Shown here one piece after another: positions 30,738-38,456 of a stretch of 64,000 bases of DNA; positions within the stretch are counted from its first letter, which is position 1, and each line of letters opens with the position of its first letter. Below the pieces are notes generated by a model. The model had not been told where the DNA came from, did not search any database, and saw only the letters and a program-made list of their open reading frames with translations. Location of the stretch: the NCBI RefSeq assembly GCF_009796865.1, contig NZ_CP047028.1:1736001-1800000 (forward strand), read 5' to 3'. This DNA is from Formosa sp. L2A11. Lineage in GTDB: Bacteria; Bacteroidota; Bacteroidia; Flavobacteriales; Flavobacteriaceae. A program made the translations under genes and the position numbers.

Positions 30738-30787
30738 GAATAAGATGTATTTAGTGTTATGCTACTACATCTTATTCTTCTTCTTTT
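30738..30787. terminator. 12-bp inverted repeat after the cupin gene
   Basis: GAATAAGATGTA (30738-30749) and TACATCTTATTC (30776-30787) pair perfectly over a 26-nt loop. The tail TTCTTCTTTTAT is only loosely T-rich, so this is a possible terminator or an mRNA-stabilising hairpin. Confidence 0.45.
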
Positions 30788-31001
30788 ATAAAAACATCCC
30801 CTTTTTCTTCTCGTTGAAAGATATCTCATGATGTTTTTTCTAAAATAACTTTCAATAATAATTCTTCTAAAACTTGTTTTTTGTAGTCTTTTACGTCGTT
30901 TCTCGAGTAAAAACGACTTCAAATGTTAAAATTTAGTGTATTACGTCGATAAATGGTGCTTTTTAACGAGTCTTAATTAGGTTTTTATAAGAAAAATACT
31001 A

Positions 31002-31009
31002 TATATTTG
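31002..31009 (+). promoter_or_regulatory. TATATTTG promoter element of the lipoprotein/kinase cassette
   Basis: TATATTTG matches the Bacteroidota -7 consensus TAnnTTTG. No clear -33 TTTG is found about 19-20 bases upstream. Transcription from here would give a leader of roughly 155 bases before the small lipoprotein. The leader contains a G+C-richer patch (about 31040-31075) able to fold locally. Confidence 0.5.
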
Positions 31010-31172
31010 GATGTAACTAATTGGTAATGTAGTGATTAGTCCGGTACGGGATAGGTGCGTCTTGTCCATTGGTTATAAAATTAAAGTTTTTTTGAGACGA
31101 TTTGTCTTTATGAAAATTAAAATAGAACGATAATAAATAAAATAATAAACCAACAACCTAAAAATTAAACTT

Positions 31173-31325
31173 ATGAAATTCTTAAAAATTACTTTATTCG
31201 CTTTTGTATTATTTGGATCTTTAACAGCTTGTGTTAATGAAGAATTAGATGATGATGTGTTAGTAGCACCTGATAATGTTGAATCAACAACCTTTACCGG
31301 TGGTGGTATTGACGAAAGAGATTAG
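31173..31325 (+). CDS. 50-residue lipoprotein upstream of a TPR histidine kinase
   Basis: ATG at 31173 opens a 51-codon frame after an A-rich translation-initiation region. The product has a 19-residue signal (MKFLKITLFAFVLFGSLTA) and Cys20, a standard lipobox (SLTAC). A very acidic stretch (NEELDDD) follows, and the tail is glycine-rich, ending GGGIDERD. Mature length is only about 31 residues, far too small for an enzyme. It is followed at once by a terminator-like hairpin and then the sensor kinase gene. I do not recognise a family. A signalling or accessory role for the kinase is inferred from position only. Confidence 0.8.
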   Translation: MKFLKITLFAFVLFGSLTACVNEELDDDVLVAPDNVESTTFTGGGIDERD

Positions 31326-31343
31326 TCTGAAATATTTTAATTT

Positions 31344-31377
31344 AAAGCCCTTATCTATACGGATAAGGGCTTTTTGT
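31344..31377 (+). terminator. strong hairpin between small lipoprotein and kinase genes
   Basis: AAAGCCCTTATC and GATAAGGGCTTT form a perfect 12-bp stem with a 6-nt loop, followed by TTTTTG. The kinase reading frame opens in the T tract, so read-through or a cryptic start is needed to express the kinase. Confidence 0.85.
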
Positions 31378-33449
31378 ATTGTGAAAAACGGAAAAATATA
31401 GATACATTTGAGACTATTAAGATAAATTACTCAATTATTCTAAAGAAACTTTTAATCTGCGTTAGTATTGTTTACAGCTTGCAAAGTATTGCTCAAGCCA
31501 AACAAATAGACACTATATCTTTACTGTTAGATAAAGTGTCTAATACAAATGATTATAGCTATAACGATCGTTTTTTATTCAGTAAGAAAGCGAGTAGATT
31601 AGCTCATGAATTCCGGGTTGATTCTCTAATTTTGAAGAGTGAGATTCAGATGGCTGATTTATTTTTAGAAGAGAAGCAGTTTGATTTGTTCTTAAAAATG
31701 AATAAATATAATTTGCAGTTAGCAAAACGGTTAGGGGATTCTACTTCTATGGGTCATATTTATTCGTATCGAGGTAATTATTTTTATAATCGAGCATCAG
31801 ACAGTGCTTTTTTTTATTATCACAGAGCAGAGAAAATTTTTCATAAAATAAATGATGGGTATAATAGGGCTGTAATGTTGCTTAATATTGCCATTATTCA
31901 AAAAAATGAAAAAGATTTTATTGGTAGTGAAGTCTCCTCTTTTGAAGGGATTAAAATATTAGATTCCTTTCCTGCGCAATATAAAATAATTAGAAAAAAA
32001 GCTTTTTTGTATAATAATTTGGGTCTAGTTTACGATCAATTAGATCAGTTTGAAGATGCTATAGAGTATCATAATAAGTCATTGTCATTAAAGAAAAAAT
32101 TAGAAGGGAATAATAAATCTACCATAAATAATTCTTTAAATAATTTGGCTTTAGCCTATAAGAATTCTGGGAATTATAATATTGCATTATCGTATTATCA
32201 AGATATTTTAAGCGACAGTAATCTAAGGCATGATCGTCCTGGATTCTATGCTTTGGTACTCGATAATTATGCCCATACACGCTATTTAAATAATATTGAA
32301 GACGAACTTCCAGAGTTATATTTAAGAGCCTTAAATATTTGCGATTCTATAGGCGATTCTTACAACTCTATTGTAATTAATCAGCACTTAGCCCAGTATT
32401 TTTATGATAAAAATAAAATAGATTCTGCTAAATTTTACGCATATACAGCACGAGACATTTCAACACAATATCATAACGACGATTTATTAAAGTCACTTTT
32501 ACTATTGGCAAGAATAGAAACCGATAGTATGGCTGTTAAGCATTATGATACTTATATTCATTTAAACGATAGTCTTCAAAAAATAGAACGTGCCATTAGA
32601 AATAAATTTACTAGAATTAGTTATGAGACTAATGATTTAGAACTTAAAAACGAAAAAATAACAAGAGAGAGACTCTTATTTATGTTTTTATCATTAGTAT
32701 TACTTGTGTCGTCCTTTCTTATTTTTATTATCGTATCTCAACGAAGTAAAAATAAATCATTACAATTTAAACAAAAACAGCAACAAGCTAACGAAGATAT
32801 TTATAACTTAATGCTTTCTCAACAAGATAAGATTGATGAAGCGAGAACATTAGAAAAACGTAGAATATCAGAAGAATTACACGATGGTATTTTAGGTAGG
32901 CTTTTTGGGACACGTTTAAGTTTGGATAGTTTAAATGCTAGTAAAACAGACGATGCTATTAAAACTAGAAGTAATTATATAGACGAATTAAAAGAAATTG
33001 AATTAGAAATAAGAAAAGTATCTCATGATTTAAATATCGATTTTGTAGCCAATTCTAGTTATATAGATATTGTTAAAGAATTACTTGAAAAACAATCTTC
33101 TGCTTATAATTTAATTTGTAATTTAAAGTACGAAGATAAAATTAATTGGGATGATGTCTCAAATAAGATAAAAATTCATTATTATAGAATAATTCAAGAA
33201 TCATTGCAAAATACATGGAAACATGCCGAGACAAGTCAGGTTTATATCGATTTTTACACTAAACATGGAGAAATTTGCTTAGAGATTTTTGATGATGGTA
33301 AAGGTTTTGATTTTTCTAAATCTAAGCGAGGTATTGGTTTAAAAAATATAACTTCCAGAGTGAACGATATAGAAGGATTTTTACTTATTAAAACGGATGT
33401 AAATGAGGGGACTAAATTAATTATTCAGACCCCGATTTATAATAATTAA
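31374..33449 (+). CDS. TPR-containing sensor histidine kinase (HisKA_3)
   Basis: Membrane sensor kinase. An N-terminal hydrophobic stretch (about 24-41, LLICVSIVYSLQSIAQA) looks like a signal peptide. Residues about 60-410 hold tetratricopeptide repeats in the periplasm, then one membrane helix (about 432-455), a short coiled coil, the HisKA_3 box with His503 in ISEELHDGILG, and an HATPase domain (NTWKHAE, FDDGKGFDF, GIGLKNI). Start choice is uncertain: no ATG or GTG precedes the signal region in frame, so TTG at 31374 is used, although it lies in the T tract of the preceding terminator. The cognate regulator follows after 11 bases. Confidence 0.88.
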   Translation: MYCEKRKNIDTFETIKINYSIILKKLLICVSIVYSLQSIAQAKQIDTISLLLDKVSNTNDYSYNDRFLFSKKASRLAHEFRVDSLILKSEIQMADLFLEEKQFDLFLKMNKYNLQLAKRLGDSTSMGHIYSYRGNYFYNRASDSAFFYYHRAEKIFHKINDGYNRAVMLLNIAIIQKNEKDFIGSEVSSFEGIKILDSFPAQYKIIRKKAFLYNNLGLVYDQLDQFEDAIEYHNKSLSLKKKLEGNNKSTINNSLNNLALAYKNSGNYNIALSYYQDILSDSNLRHDRPGFYALVLDNYAHTRYLNNIEDELPELYLRALNICDSIGDSYNSIVINQHLAQYFYDKNKIDSAKFYAYTARDISTQYHNDDLLKSLLLLARIETDSMAVKHYDTYIHLNDSLQKIERAIRNKFTRISYETNDLELKNEKITRERLLFMFLSLVLLVSSFLIFIIVSQRSKNKSLQFKQKQQQANEDIYNLMLSQQDKIDEARTLEKRRISEELHDGILGRLFGTRLSLDSLNASKTDDAIKTRSNYIDELKEIELEIRKVSHDLNIDFVANSSYIDIVKELLEKQSSAYNLICNLKYEDKINWDDVSNKIKIHYYRIIQESLQNTWKHAETSQVYIDFYTKHGEICLEIFDDGKGFDFSKSKRGIGLKNITSRVNDIEGFLLIKTDVNEGTKLIIQTPIYNN

Positions 33450-33460
33450 ACACAATTAAG

Positions 33461-34135
33461 ATGAGCCAACTGATTAGAATTTTAATGACAGACGATCATC
33501 CCATGATCATAGAAGGTTATCAGAACACATTGTTATCTACAAAGAAACCCGAACAGGAATTACATATAGATACAGCTAATAATTGTGATGAATCTATAGA
33601 AGCTATGCAACGTAGTATTAGGTTGGAGGAGCAATATGATGTGTTATTTATAGATATAAAGATGCCACCCTCTGCAGATGGTCAATTTACAAGTGGAGAA
33701 GATTTAGCAAGACATGCTCGCAAAATTTTACCGCATGCTAAGATTGTAATTCTTACTATGTTTAACGAAACTTATCGCATTCATAATATTGTAGAAGAAA
33801 TTAATCCAGAAGGATTTTTAATAAAAAGTGATTTAACATCTAGTGAGCTCGCAAGCGCTTTTCAAGCTATTTTAAATCATCCTCCGTTTTATAGTGGTAC
33901 AGTAAATAGGTATTTAAAACAAACTATTATAAGCGATATTTATTTAGATGATAAAAATCGTCGTATTCTCTATTTACTTTCTAGAGGTATAAAGACTAAA
34001 AATTTAGCCGAACATATAGACTTATCTTTAAGTGGTGTTGAAAAACGAAAAAAACATCTAAAAATATTATTCAACATTGATGATGGTCAAGATGAAAGTT
34101 TGATAAGAGAAGCAAGAAAATTAGGTTTTATTTAG
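33461..34135 (+). CDS. NarL/LuxR-type response regulator
   Basis: A 224-residue regulator. The receiver domain has the acidic pocket at Asp11/Asp12, phosphoacceptor Asp65 in VLFIDIKMPP, Thr in ILTMFNE and Lys in EGFLIKSD. The C-terminal helix-turn-helix (about 160-224) is divergent from classic GerE, but LAEHIDLSLSGVEKRKKHL fits a LuxR-like recognition helix. It is paired with the preceding HisKA_3 kinase. A dyad with a TAnnTTTG element starts about 70 bases after its stop and is a plausible target. Confidence 0.9.
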   Translation: MSQLIRILMTDDHPMIIEGYQNTLLSTKKPEQELHIDTANNCDESIEAMQRSIRLEEQYDVLFIDIKMPPSADGQFTSGEDLARHARKILPHAKIVILTMFNETYRIHNIVEEINPEGFLIKSDLTSSELASAFQAILNHPPFYSGTVNRYLKQTIISDIYLDDKNRRILYLLSRGIKTKNLAEHIDLSLSGVEKRKKHLKILFNIDDGQDESLIREARKLGFI

Positions 34136-34203
34136 AATAACGGACACAAAATGGTCTAAAATGCGCATGAAAAACGCAAAAGCATGCAAAATAAATTAAT
34201 AAG

Positions 34204-34248
34204 TACGGTTTTCCCGTAGTGAATATTCAATAAGAGTTACTATCTTTG
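34204..34248 (+). promoter_or_regulatory. activator-type promoter: TACGG-N5-CCGTA dyad plus TATCTTTG
   Basis: TACGG (34204-34208) and CCGTA (34214-34218) form an inverted repeat with a 5-base spacer. TATCTTTG at 34241-34248 matches TAnnTTTG. No -33 element is present, and the dyad centre is about 42 bases before the expected transcription start, the usual place for a class II activator. The adjacent NarL-type regulator is the obvious candidate; that is inference. Confidence 0.5.
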
Positions 34249-34252
34249 GAAT

Positions 34253-34352
34253 GTATCAAACAGATATATGATTAATTAATCCCTCAAGTAATTAATTGTT
34301 GATTATAGCAAATCACAAAAAAACCTTATAACTCTCGTTATTAGGTTTTTTT
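34253..34352 (+). ncRNA. candidate ~100-nt small RNA
   Basis: Between the TATCTTTG element and the terminator at 34317-34355 there is no open frame of useful length. A transcript of about 100 nt ending in the hairpin would result. It has no recognised family. The alternative is that the hairpin only terminates the minus-strand DUF456 mRNA. Confidence 0.4.
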
Positions 34353-34355
34353 TTT
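34317..34355. terminator. bidirectional terminator before DUF456
   Basis: AAAAACCTTATAAC and GTTATTAGGTTTTT pair with one T-T mismatch and a 4-nt loop. A run of A on the left and ten T on the right allow termination in both directions. Confidence 0.75.
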
Positions 34356-34863
34356 AGAATAAACCGAAGCTAGATTTATACTGCCAAAACAGCCGTATAA
34401 ATAATCCGAAATAGACTATACCAATTATAAATTTTAATAGTGTACCAGTAAGAAACCCTAGAAAAGATCCAAAAGCCGCTTTTGCAGCTGTTTTATGATC
34501 GGCCATATAAATCATCTCTCCAATAAAGGCTCCAATAAATGGCCAAATTATTACTCCAAGAAACCCCAAAACAGGAAAAACAATAGAAATAATTAATCCA
34601 ACAGTGGTTCCTATAACACCAAATTTACTGCCTCCAAATTTTTTAGTTCCTATAGCAGGAATAGCATAATCTAAAATTACAACTGCTATAGCAATAACTA
34701 AACTTACGCCCAAAAATGTCCAGTCGTTAGGAATTGCTTTTGTTAAATATAATAATAGAAGGCCTAACCAACTTACAGGAGGTCCTGGTAGAATAGGTAA
34801 AAAACTACCTAATAAGCCTATAATCATACATATTAGTCCGAGAATAATTAAAAGGATATCCAT
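34354..34863 (-). CDS. DUF456 domain-containing membrane protein
   Basis: A 169-residue inner-membrane protein with about four hydrophobic segments. The N-terminal GLICMIIGLLGSFLPILPGPPVSWLGLLLLY and the glycine-zipper centre (PVLGFLGVIIWPFIGAFIGEM) are standard for DUF456. No function is established. It is divergent from blaI, and its promoter shares the 121-base region with the BlaI operator cluster. Confidence 0.88.
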   Translation of the reverse strand: MDILLIILGLICMIIGLLGSFLPILPGPPVSWLGLLLLYLTKAIPNDWTFLGVSLVIAIAVVILDYAIPAIGTKKFGGSKFGVIGTTVGLIISIVFPVLGFLGVIIWPFIGAFIGEMIYMADHKTAAKAAFGSFLGFLTGTLLKFIIGIVYFGLFIRLFWQYKSSFGLF

Positions 34864-34915
34864 ATTCTAAAAATTAGTATTTAGCGAAGTTACATATTTT
34901 ATTTGTAGTTTTTTA

Positions 34916-34982
34916 AACTATAAAATTAGTTCAAACTAAATATTTAGTTACATTTGTTATCTATTAAACTAAAAACTTAGTT
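34916..34982 (+). promoter_or_regulatory. three BlaI-type operator dyads around a TACATTTG promoter
   Basis: Three 16-nt dyads share arms AACTA/TAGTT: 34916-34931 (6-nt centre), 34934-34949 (perfect palindrome AACTAAATATTTAGTT) and 34967-34982 (4-nt centre AAAC). TACATTTG (34949-34956) fits the TAnnTTTG -7 element and lies between dyads two and three. The last dyad ends two bases before the blaI start codon. BlaI/MecI repressors are known to bind such TA-rich dyads at their own promoter. Autoregulation, and possibly control of DUF456, is inferred. Confidence 0.75.
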
Positions 34983-34984
34983 GA

Positions 34985-35344
34985 ATGAAAGCGTTAACAA
35001 AAGCAGAAGAAGAAATTATGCAAGTGCTTTGGCAATTGGAACATGCCAATGTAAAAGCCATTATAGAGAAATTACCAGAACCAAAACCAGCATATAATAC
35101 GGTGTCTACCATAGTGCGTATTTTAGAAAGTAAAGGTTTTGTAGATTATGAAAAGCAGGGGAAAGGACATATTTATTTCCCGTTAATCTCTAAGCAAGAT
35201 TACAGCAACCAATCGTTAAATACATTGGTCGATAATTATTTTCAAGGATCGTTTAAAAGTTTAGTGTCTTTTTTCGTAAAGAAGAACGATGTGAGTTTAA
35301 ATGATTTGGAAGCCATGATGAAGGAAATTGAAAAAAATAAATAA
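34985..35344 (+). CDS. BlaI/MecI/CopY-family repressor
   Basis: A 119-residue winged-helix dimeric repressor (penicillinase-repressor family). The N-terminal LTKAEEEIMQVLWQLEHANVKAIIEKL and KPAYNTVSTIVRILESKGFVDYEKQGKGHIYFPL segments match the family's recognition helix and wing; the C terminus forms the dimer helices. It precedes the BlaR1-like sensor by two bases. In Bacteroidota such pairs often do not control a beta-lactamase, and none is seen nearby. Confidence 0.93.
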   Translation: MKALTKAEEEIMQVLWQLEHANVKAIIEKLPEPKPAYNTVSTIVRILESKGFVDYEKQGKGHIYFPLISKQDYSNQSLNTLVDNYFQGSFKSLVSFFVKKNDVSLNDLEAMMKEIEKNK

Positions 35345-35346
35345 TT

Positions 35347-36669
35347 ATGCTACACTATATTCTACAAACCATAGCGTTTCAGTTGTTTTTCTTAATGGTG
35401 TACGACTTGTTTTTAAAACGCGAAACTTTTTTTAATTGGAACCGGTTTTATTTATTGTTTACTCCAATAGCTTCATTTGTATTGCCATTAATTCAGATAG
35501 AAGCATTTAAAAATATTTTACCACAACAATATGTCGTGCAGTTACCCGCCGTAATTTTAAATCCTGATGCTGCCGCTGTGCAAACACAATTGTTACCAAC
35601 GGTTTATCTTAAAAATAGCAGTTCGTTTTGGTCTTGGGAATTCATCTTATATGTCGGAATGAGTGTTACAGCTTTTATGTTTCTATTTAAAATTTATAAA
35701 CTTATAGGTGCAATTATAATAGGAGATAAGCAGAAGTTAAACAAACTAACTATTGTAACCATTAAAAACAGTTCGGTAGCCTTTTCATTCTTTAATTATG
35801 TGTTTTTAGGCGATGCTATTAGTCCAGAAAATTACAACACCATTTTAGCTCACGAATGCGTTCATAAAACGGAAAAGCATAGTGCCGATTTATTGTTTTT
35901 TGAAGTACTTCGCATCCTGTTTTGGTTTAATCCGTTAGTGTATATGTACCAAAATAGAATGGTTACACTTCATGAATATATTGCCGATGCTTTAGTGGTA
36001 AAGCAACAAGATAAAGTGACTTACTATCAAAACTTACTCAGTCAAGTTTTCGATGTCAATCATATTTCATTCATCAATCCATTTTTTAAACAATCATTAA
36101 TCAAAAAACGAATCATTATGTTAACAAAAACGAAATCAAAACAAATTCATTTAGCCAAGTATGCGTTACTAATTCCAATGGTATTTGGTATGCTATTGTA
36201 CACGTCTTGTGATAAAGGTGTCTCGGAGTCTAAAACATCTGATGCTGAAAACAGTATAGAGAATAATCCAAAAGCAGCAGTAGAGAAAGTAGATTCTGAA
36301 GAAGAAGTAGAAGTTCCGTATAGCGTAGTAGAACAACCTCCCGTGTTTCCAGGTTGTGAAGATGTATCTGCAGAAGAGCAAAAGAAATGTATGTCTACAA
36401 AAATATCAAAATTTGTAGGAACGCATTTTAATACTGATTTAGGTAAAGGAGACGAAAATATTACGGGAAGACAACGTATTAATGTTGTTTTTAAAATTAG
36501 TAAAACTGGTGATATTGTAGGGGTTAAAGCCAGAGCTAAATCTGAAATATTTCAAAATGAAGCTGTTCGTGTAGTGAGTCTACTGCCAAAAATGCAACCA
36601 GGAATGCAAAAAGGGAAAGCAGTTATAGTGCCTTATTCTTTACCAATTGTATTTCAAATACTGGAATAA
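35347..36669 (+). CDS. BlaR1-like M56 metallopeptidase with C-terminal TonB-like domain
   Basis: Membrane metallopeptidase sensor of the M56 family. Several N-terminal helices, zinc motif HECVH (His169, His173) with a downstream ADLLFFEVLRILFWFNPL and Glu in TLHEYIAD, then a further helix (about 270-290). The extracytoplasmic part lacks a penicillin-binding domain. Instead it has an acidic linker and a roughly 110-residue TonB C-terminal-like domain starting PPVFPGCEDVS, with two cysteines. By analogy it cleaves or inactivates BlaI on a signal; what it senses is unknown. Confidence 0.9.
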   Translation: MLHYILQTIAFQLFFLMVYDLFLKRETFFNWNRFYLLFTPIASFVLPLIQIEAFKNILPQQYVVQLPAVILNPDAAAVQTQLLPTVYLKNSSSFWSWEFILYVGMSVTAFMFLFKIYKLIGAIIIGDKQKLNKLTIVTIKNSSVAFSFFNYVFLGDAISPENYNTILAHECVHKTEKHSADLLFFEVLRILFWFNPLVYMYQNRMVTLHEYIADALVVKQQDKVTYYQNLLSQVFDVNHISFINPFFKQSLIKKRIIMLTKTKSKQIHLAKYALLIPMVFGMLLYTSCDKGVSESKTSDAENSIENNPKAAVEKVDSEEEVEVPYSVVEQPPVFPGCEDVSAEEQKKCMSTKISKFVGTHFNTDLGKGDENITGRQRINVVFKISKTGDIVGVKARAKSEIFQNEAVRVVSLLPKMQPGMQKGKAVIVPYSLPIVFQILE

Positions 36670-36689
36670 TTTTTTAAAATAAGAAATTG

Positions 36690-36724
36690 AAAAAACCGAA
36701 GCTAATCACTTCGGTTTTTTGTTG
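36690..36724 (+). terminator. terminator of the blaI-blaR1 operon
   Basis: AAAAACCGAA and TTCGGTTTTT pair over a 10-nt loop (GCTAATCAC region) and run into TTTTTTG. Confidence 0.85.
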
Positions 36725-36840
36725 TTTAAAATAGACTTAATTATAGAACCATTTCAGTATTAATGATTTTCGGCTAAGAATTGCTGTCTAAAAAGTATTA
36801 AATACTAAAAATATTGTATTTTCGATTTTCATCTTGTATT

Positions 36841-37317
36841 ATGAAGCATTTCGTATTTATTCTAGCATTATTATTACTTAGCGCTTGCGACGACTTAAAG
36901 GTGAAAAAAACATCTACAGAAGCCATTTTAAATGAAGAATTAAAATCGTTTAAATGGAATGAAGTCGATGAATACCCTACCTTTTCGTCTTGTGAAACTT
37001 CGGGAACCCAACATGGAAGAAAATTATGTTTTGAACAGACACTATCTACCGTAATTTTAAAACGTTTGGAAGCCGAAAGGATTATTGTAAATCATGATGT
37101 TTTAGATACCATACTTATAAAATTTAAAATTTCTGACCTTGGGCATTTAAGTCTATTGCATTTTAAAGTCGATTCGATTACACAATCCGAAATTCCGAAT
37201 ATTAAATTTCTAATTACATCTAGTTTAGATAGTTTGCCCACTATAGAGCCAGCAATAAAACGCGGACAAAAAGTGAATTCAGAATTTACACTTCCTATTA
37301 TTATAAAAGTGAATTAG
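36841..37317 (+). CDS. lipoprotein related to the BlaR1 C-terminal domain
   Basis: A 158-residue lipoprotein. I start at the ATG at 36841, because a start 27 bases upstream would put nine polar residues before the signal peptide. The lipobox is LLSAC (Cys16). The mature part opens with a PTFSSCET...RKLCFEQTLS pattern like the PPVFPGCEDVS...KKCMSTKIS start of the preceding BlaR1 C-terminal domain. It continues with an FKISDLGHL...F stretch comparable to FKISKTGDIVGV and a terminal RGQKVNSEFTLPIIIKV. So it looks like a free-standing, lipidated copy of that domain. Function unknown. Confidence 0.75.
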   Translation: MKHFVFILALLLLSACDDLKVKKTSTEAILNEELKSFKWNEVDEYPTFSSCETSGTQHGRKLCFEQTLSTVILKRLEAERIIVNHDVLDTILIKFKISDLGHLSLLHFKVDSITQSEIPNIKFLITSSLDSLPTIEPAIKRGQKVNSEFTLPIIIKVN

Positions 37318-37322
37318 AGATA

Positions 37323-38453
37323 TTATTTACTAAATCTTCTATCTTTCCAAGTATACGAAGAAAACAGTGATGCAACTGCTACATACGTGCAAAATACTGG
37401 ATATAATACGGCGACTATACCATACCATTTTAAGCCAGATTTCTGATTAAAAAACGATGCGCTTTTATAAATAAGCAGATAATCGATAATAATTTTTATG
37501 GCACAAATATTAACAAAGTAGTGTAAAGGAAAATCGCTAAAACACATAAAAATAAACACACAGATTAGTAAGGCATTCATGCTTAAAACTAGAAGTCCTG
37601 TAATCTTGCTAAAATTATTTTTATATGCTTTTGTTTTAGAGGCCCAACGTATACGCTGACTAATTAAATCGGGTAATGTTGGTTGTGCATGTGTGTAAAT
37701 AACAGCCTCGGTAGATTTTAAATACCGAATACTTTCTGGATATTTTGTGCTAATTTTTTCAAGTAAAAAAATATCATCTCCACTTGCAATAGTATCATTT
37801 TCGGCAAATCCATTTACATTATAAAAGGCCTCTTTTGTATATCCTAAATTAGCGCCGTTACATAAAAAAGGTTTCTTTATTCCGAATCCGCCAAGCGTGG
37901 CGCCTTGTAAACTCATCACATCAAACCACTGAAAAATATTAAGAAATTTAGTAGTTGTAAAATAGGTAATTGGAGCAACAATAAACTGGCATGTTTTATA
38001 TTTATCTATAAAACTATTAAATGTGGCTAACCATGTTTTTGGGAGTACACAATCTGCATCTGTAGTGAGTATCCAATTAAATTTAGATTTAGAAATAGCT
38101 AAACCAATAGCATCTTTTTTTGGAGAATTAGAGACTCGTTTATTCTGAAGTAATGTGATTTGAAGCTGAGGTTGGTTTTTAATAAAATGGGTTACTATAA
38201 CTTCAGAAGCATCTTCAGAACCATCATTCACTAAAAGTATTTCAAATTGATTTTCTGTGTAGTTTAATTCCGAAATAGATTGTAGTAATTCGGGTAAATG
38301 TTCAGCTTCATTTCTAAAAGGTATAACAATAGAGAAGCCGGTATGTTTAGATGTTTTTTCAGCCTTAAACGACTTTACTTTTGTAAACCCCAAAAATAAA
38401 CGCCCGATTAACCCTGTGTATAATATTAAAATAATGACACTAAAAACAATCAT
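37323..38453 (-). CDS. family 2 glycosyltransferase with C-terminal membrane helices
   Basis: A 376-residue membrane-bound GT-A enzyme. One N-terminal helix, then the catalytic domain: FSIVIPFRNEAEHLPELL, NDGSEDAS, TTDADC (DXD-type metal site), GASGDD-like ASGDDIFLLEK, and QRIRWASK (QxxRW). Three hydrophobic segments follow (about 280-370). The gene overlaps nothing but lies three bases after its upstream flippase-like partner, so the two are likely cotranscribed. The product could be a glycolipid or exopolysaccharide; no specific substrate is visible. Confidence 0.88.
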   Translation of the reverse strand: MIVFSVIILILYTGLIGRLFLGFTKVKSFKAEKTSKHTGFSIVIPFRNEAEHLPELLQSISELNYTENQFEILLVNDGSEDASEVIVTHFIKNQPQLQITLLQNKRVSNSPKKDAIGLAISKSKFNWILTTDADCVLPKTWLATFNSFIDKYKTCQFIVAPITYFTTTKFLNIFQWFDVMSLQGATLGGFGIKKPFLCNGANLGYTKEAFYNVNGFAENDTIASGDDIFLLEKISTKYPESIRYLKSTEAVIYTHAQPTLPDLISQRIRWASKTKAYKNNFSKITGLLVLSMNALLICVFIFMCFSDFPLHYFVNICAIKIIIDYLLIYKSASFFNQKSGLKWYGIVAVLYPVFCTYVAVASLFSSYTWKDRRFSK

Positions 38454-38456
38454 AAA

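Noticed and set aside
30734-30922. 62-codon very basic frame on the minus strand after the cupin gene
   Set aside because: Arg/Lys-rich product with no family, it overlaps the 12-bp inverted repeat, and no promoter or ribosome site is visible.
34985-36669. BlaI/BlaR1 as a beta-lactam resistance locus
   Set aside because: No beta-lactamase or altered penicillin-binding protein gene is nearby, and the sensor lacks a penicillin-binding domain.
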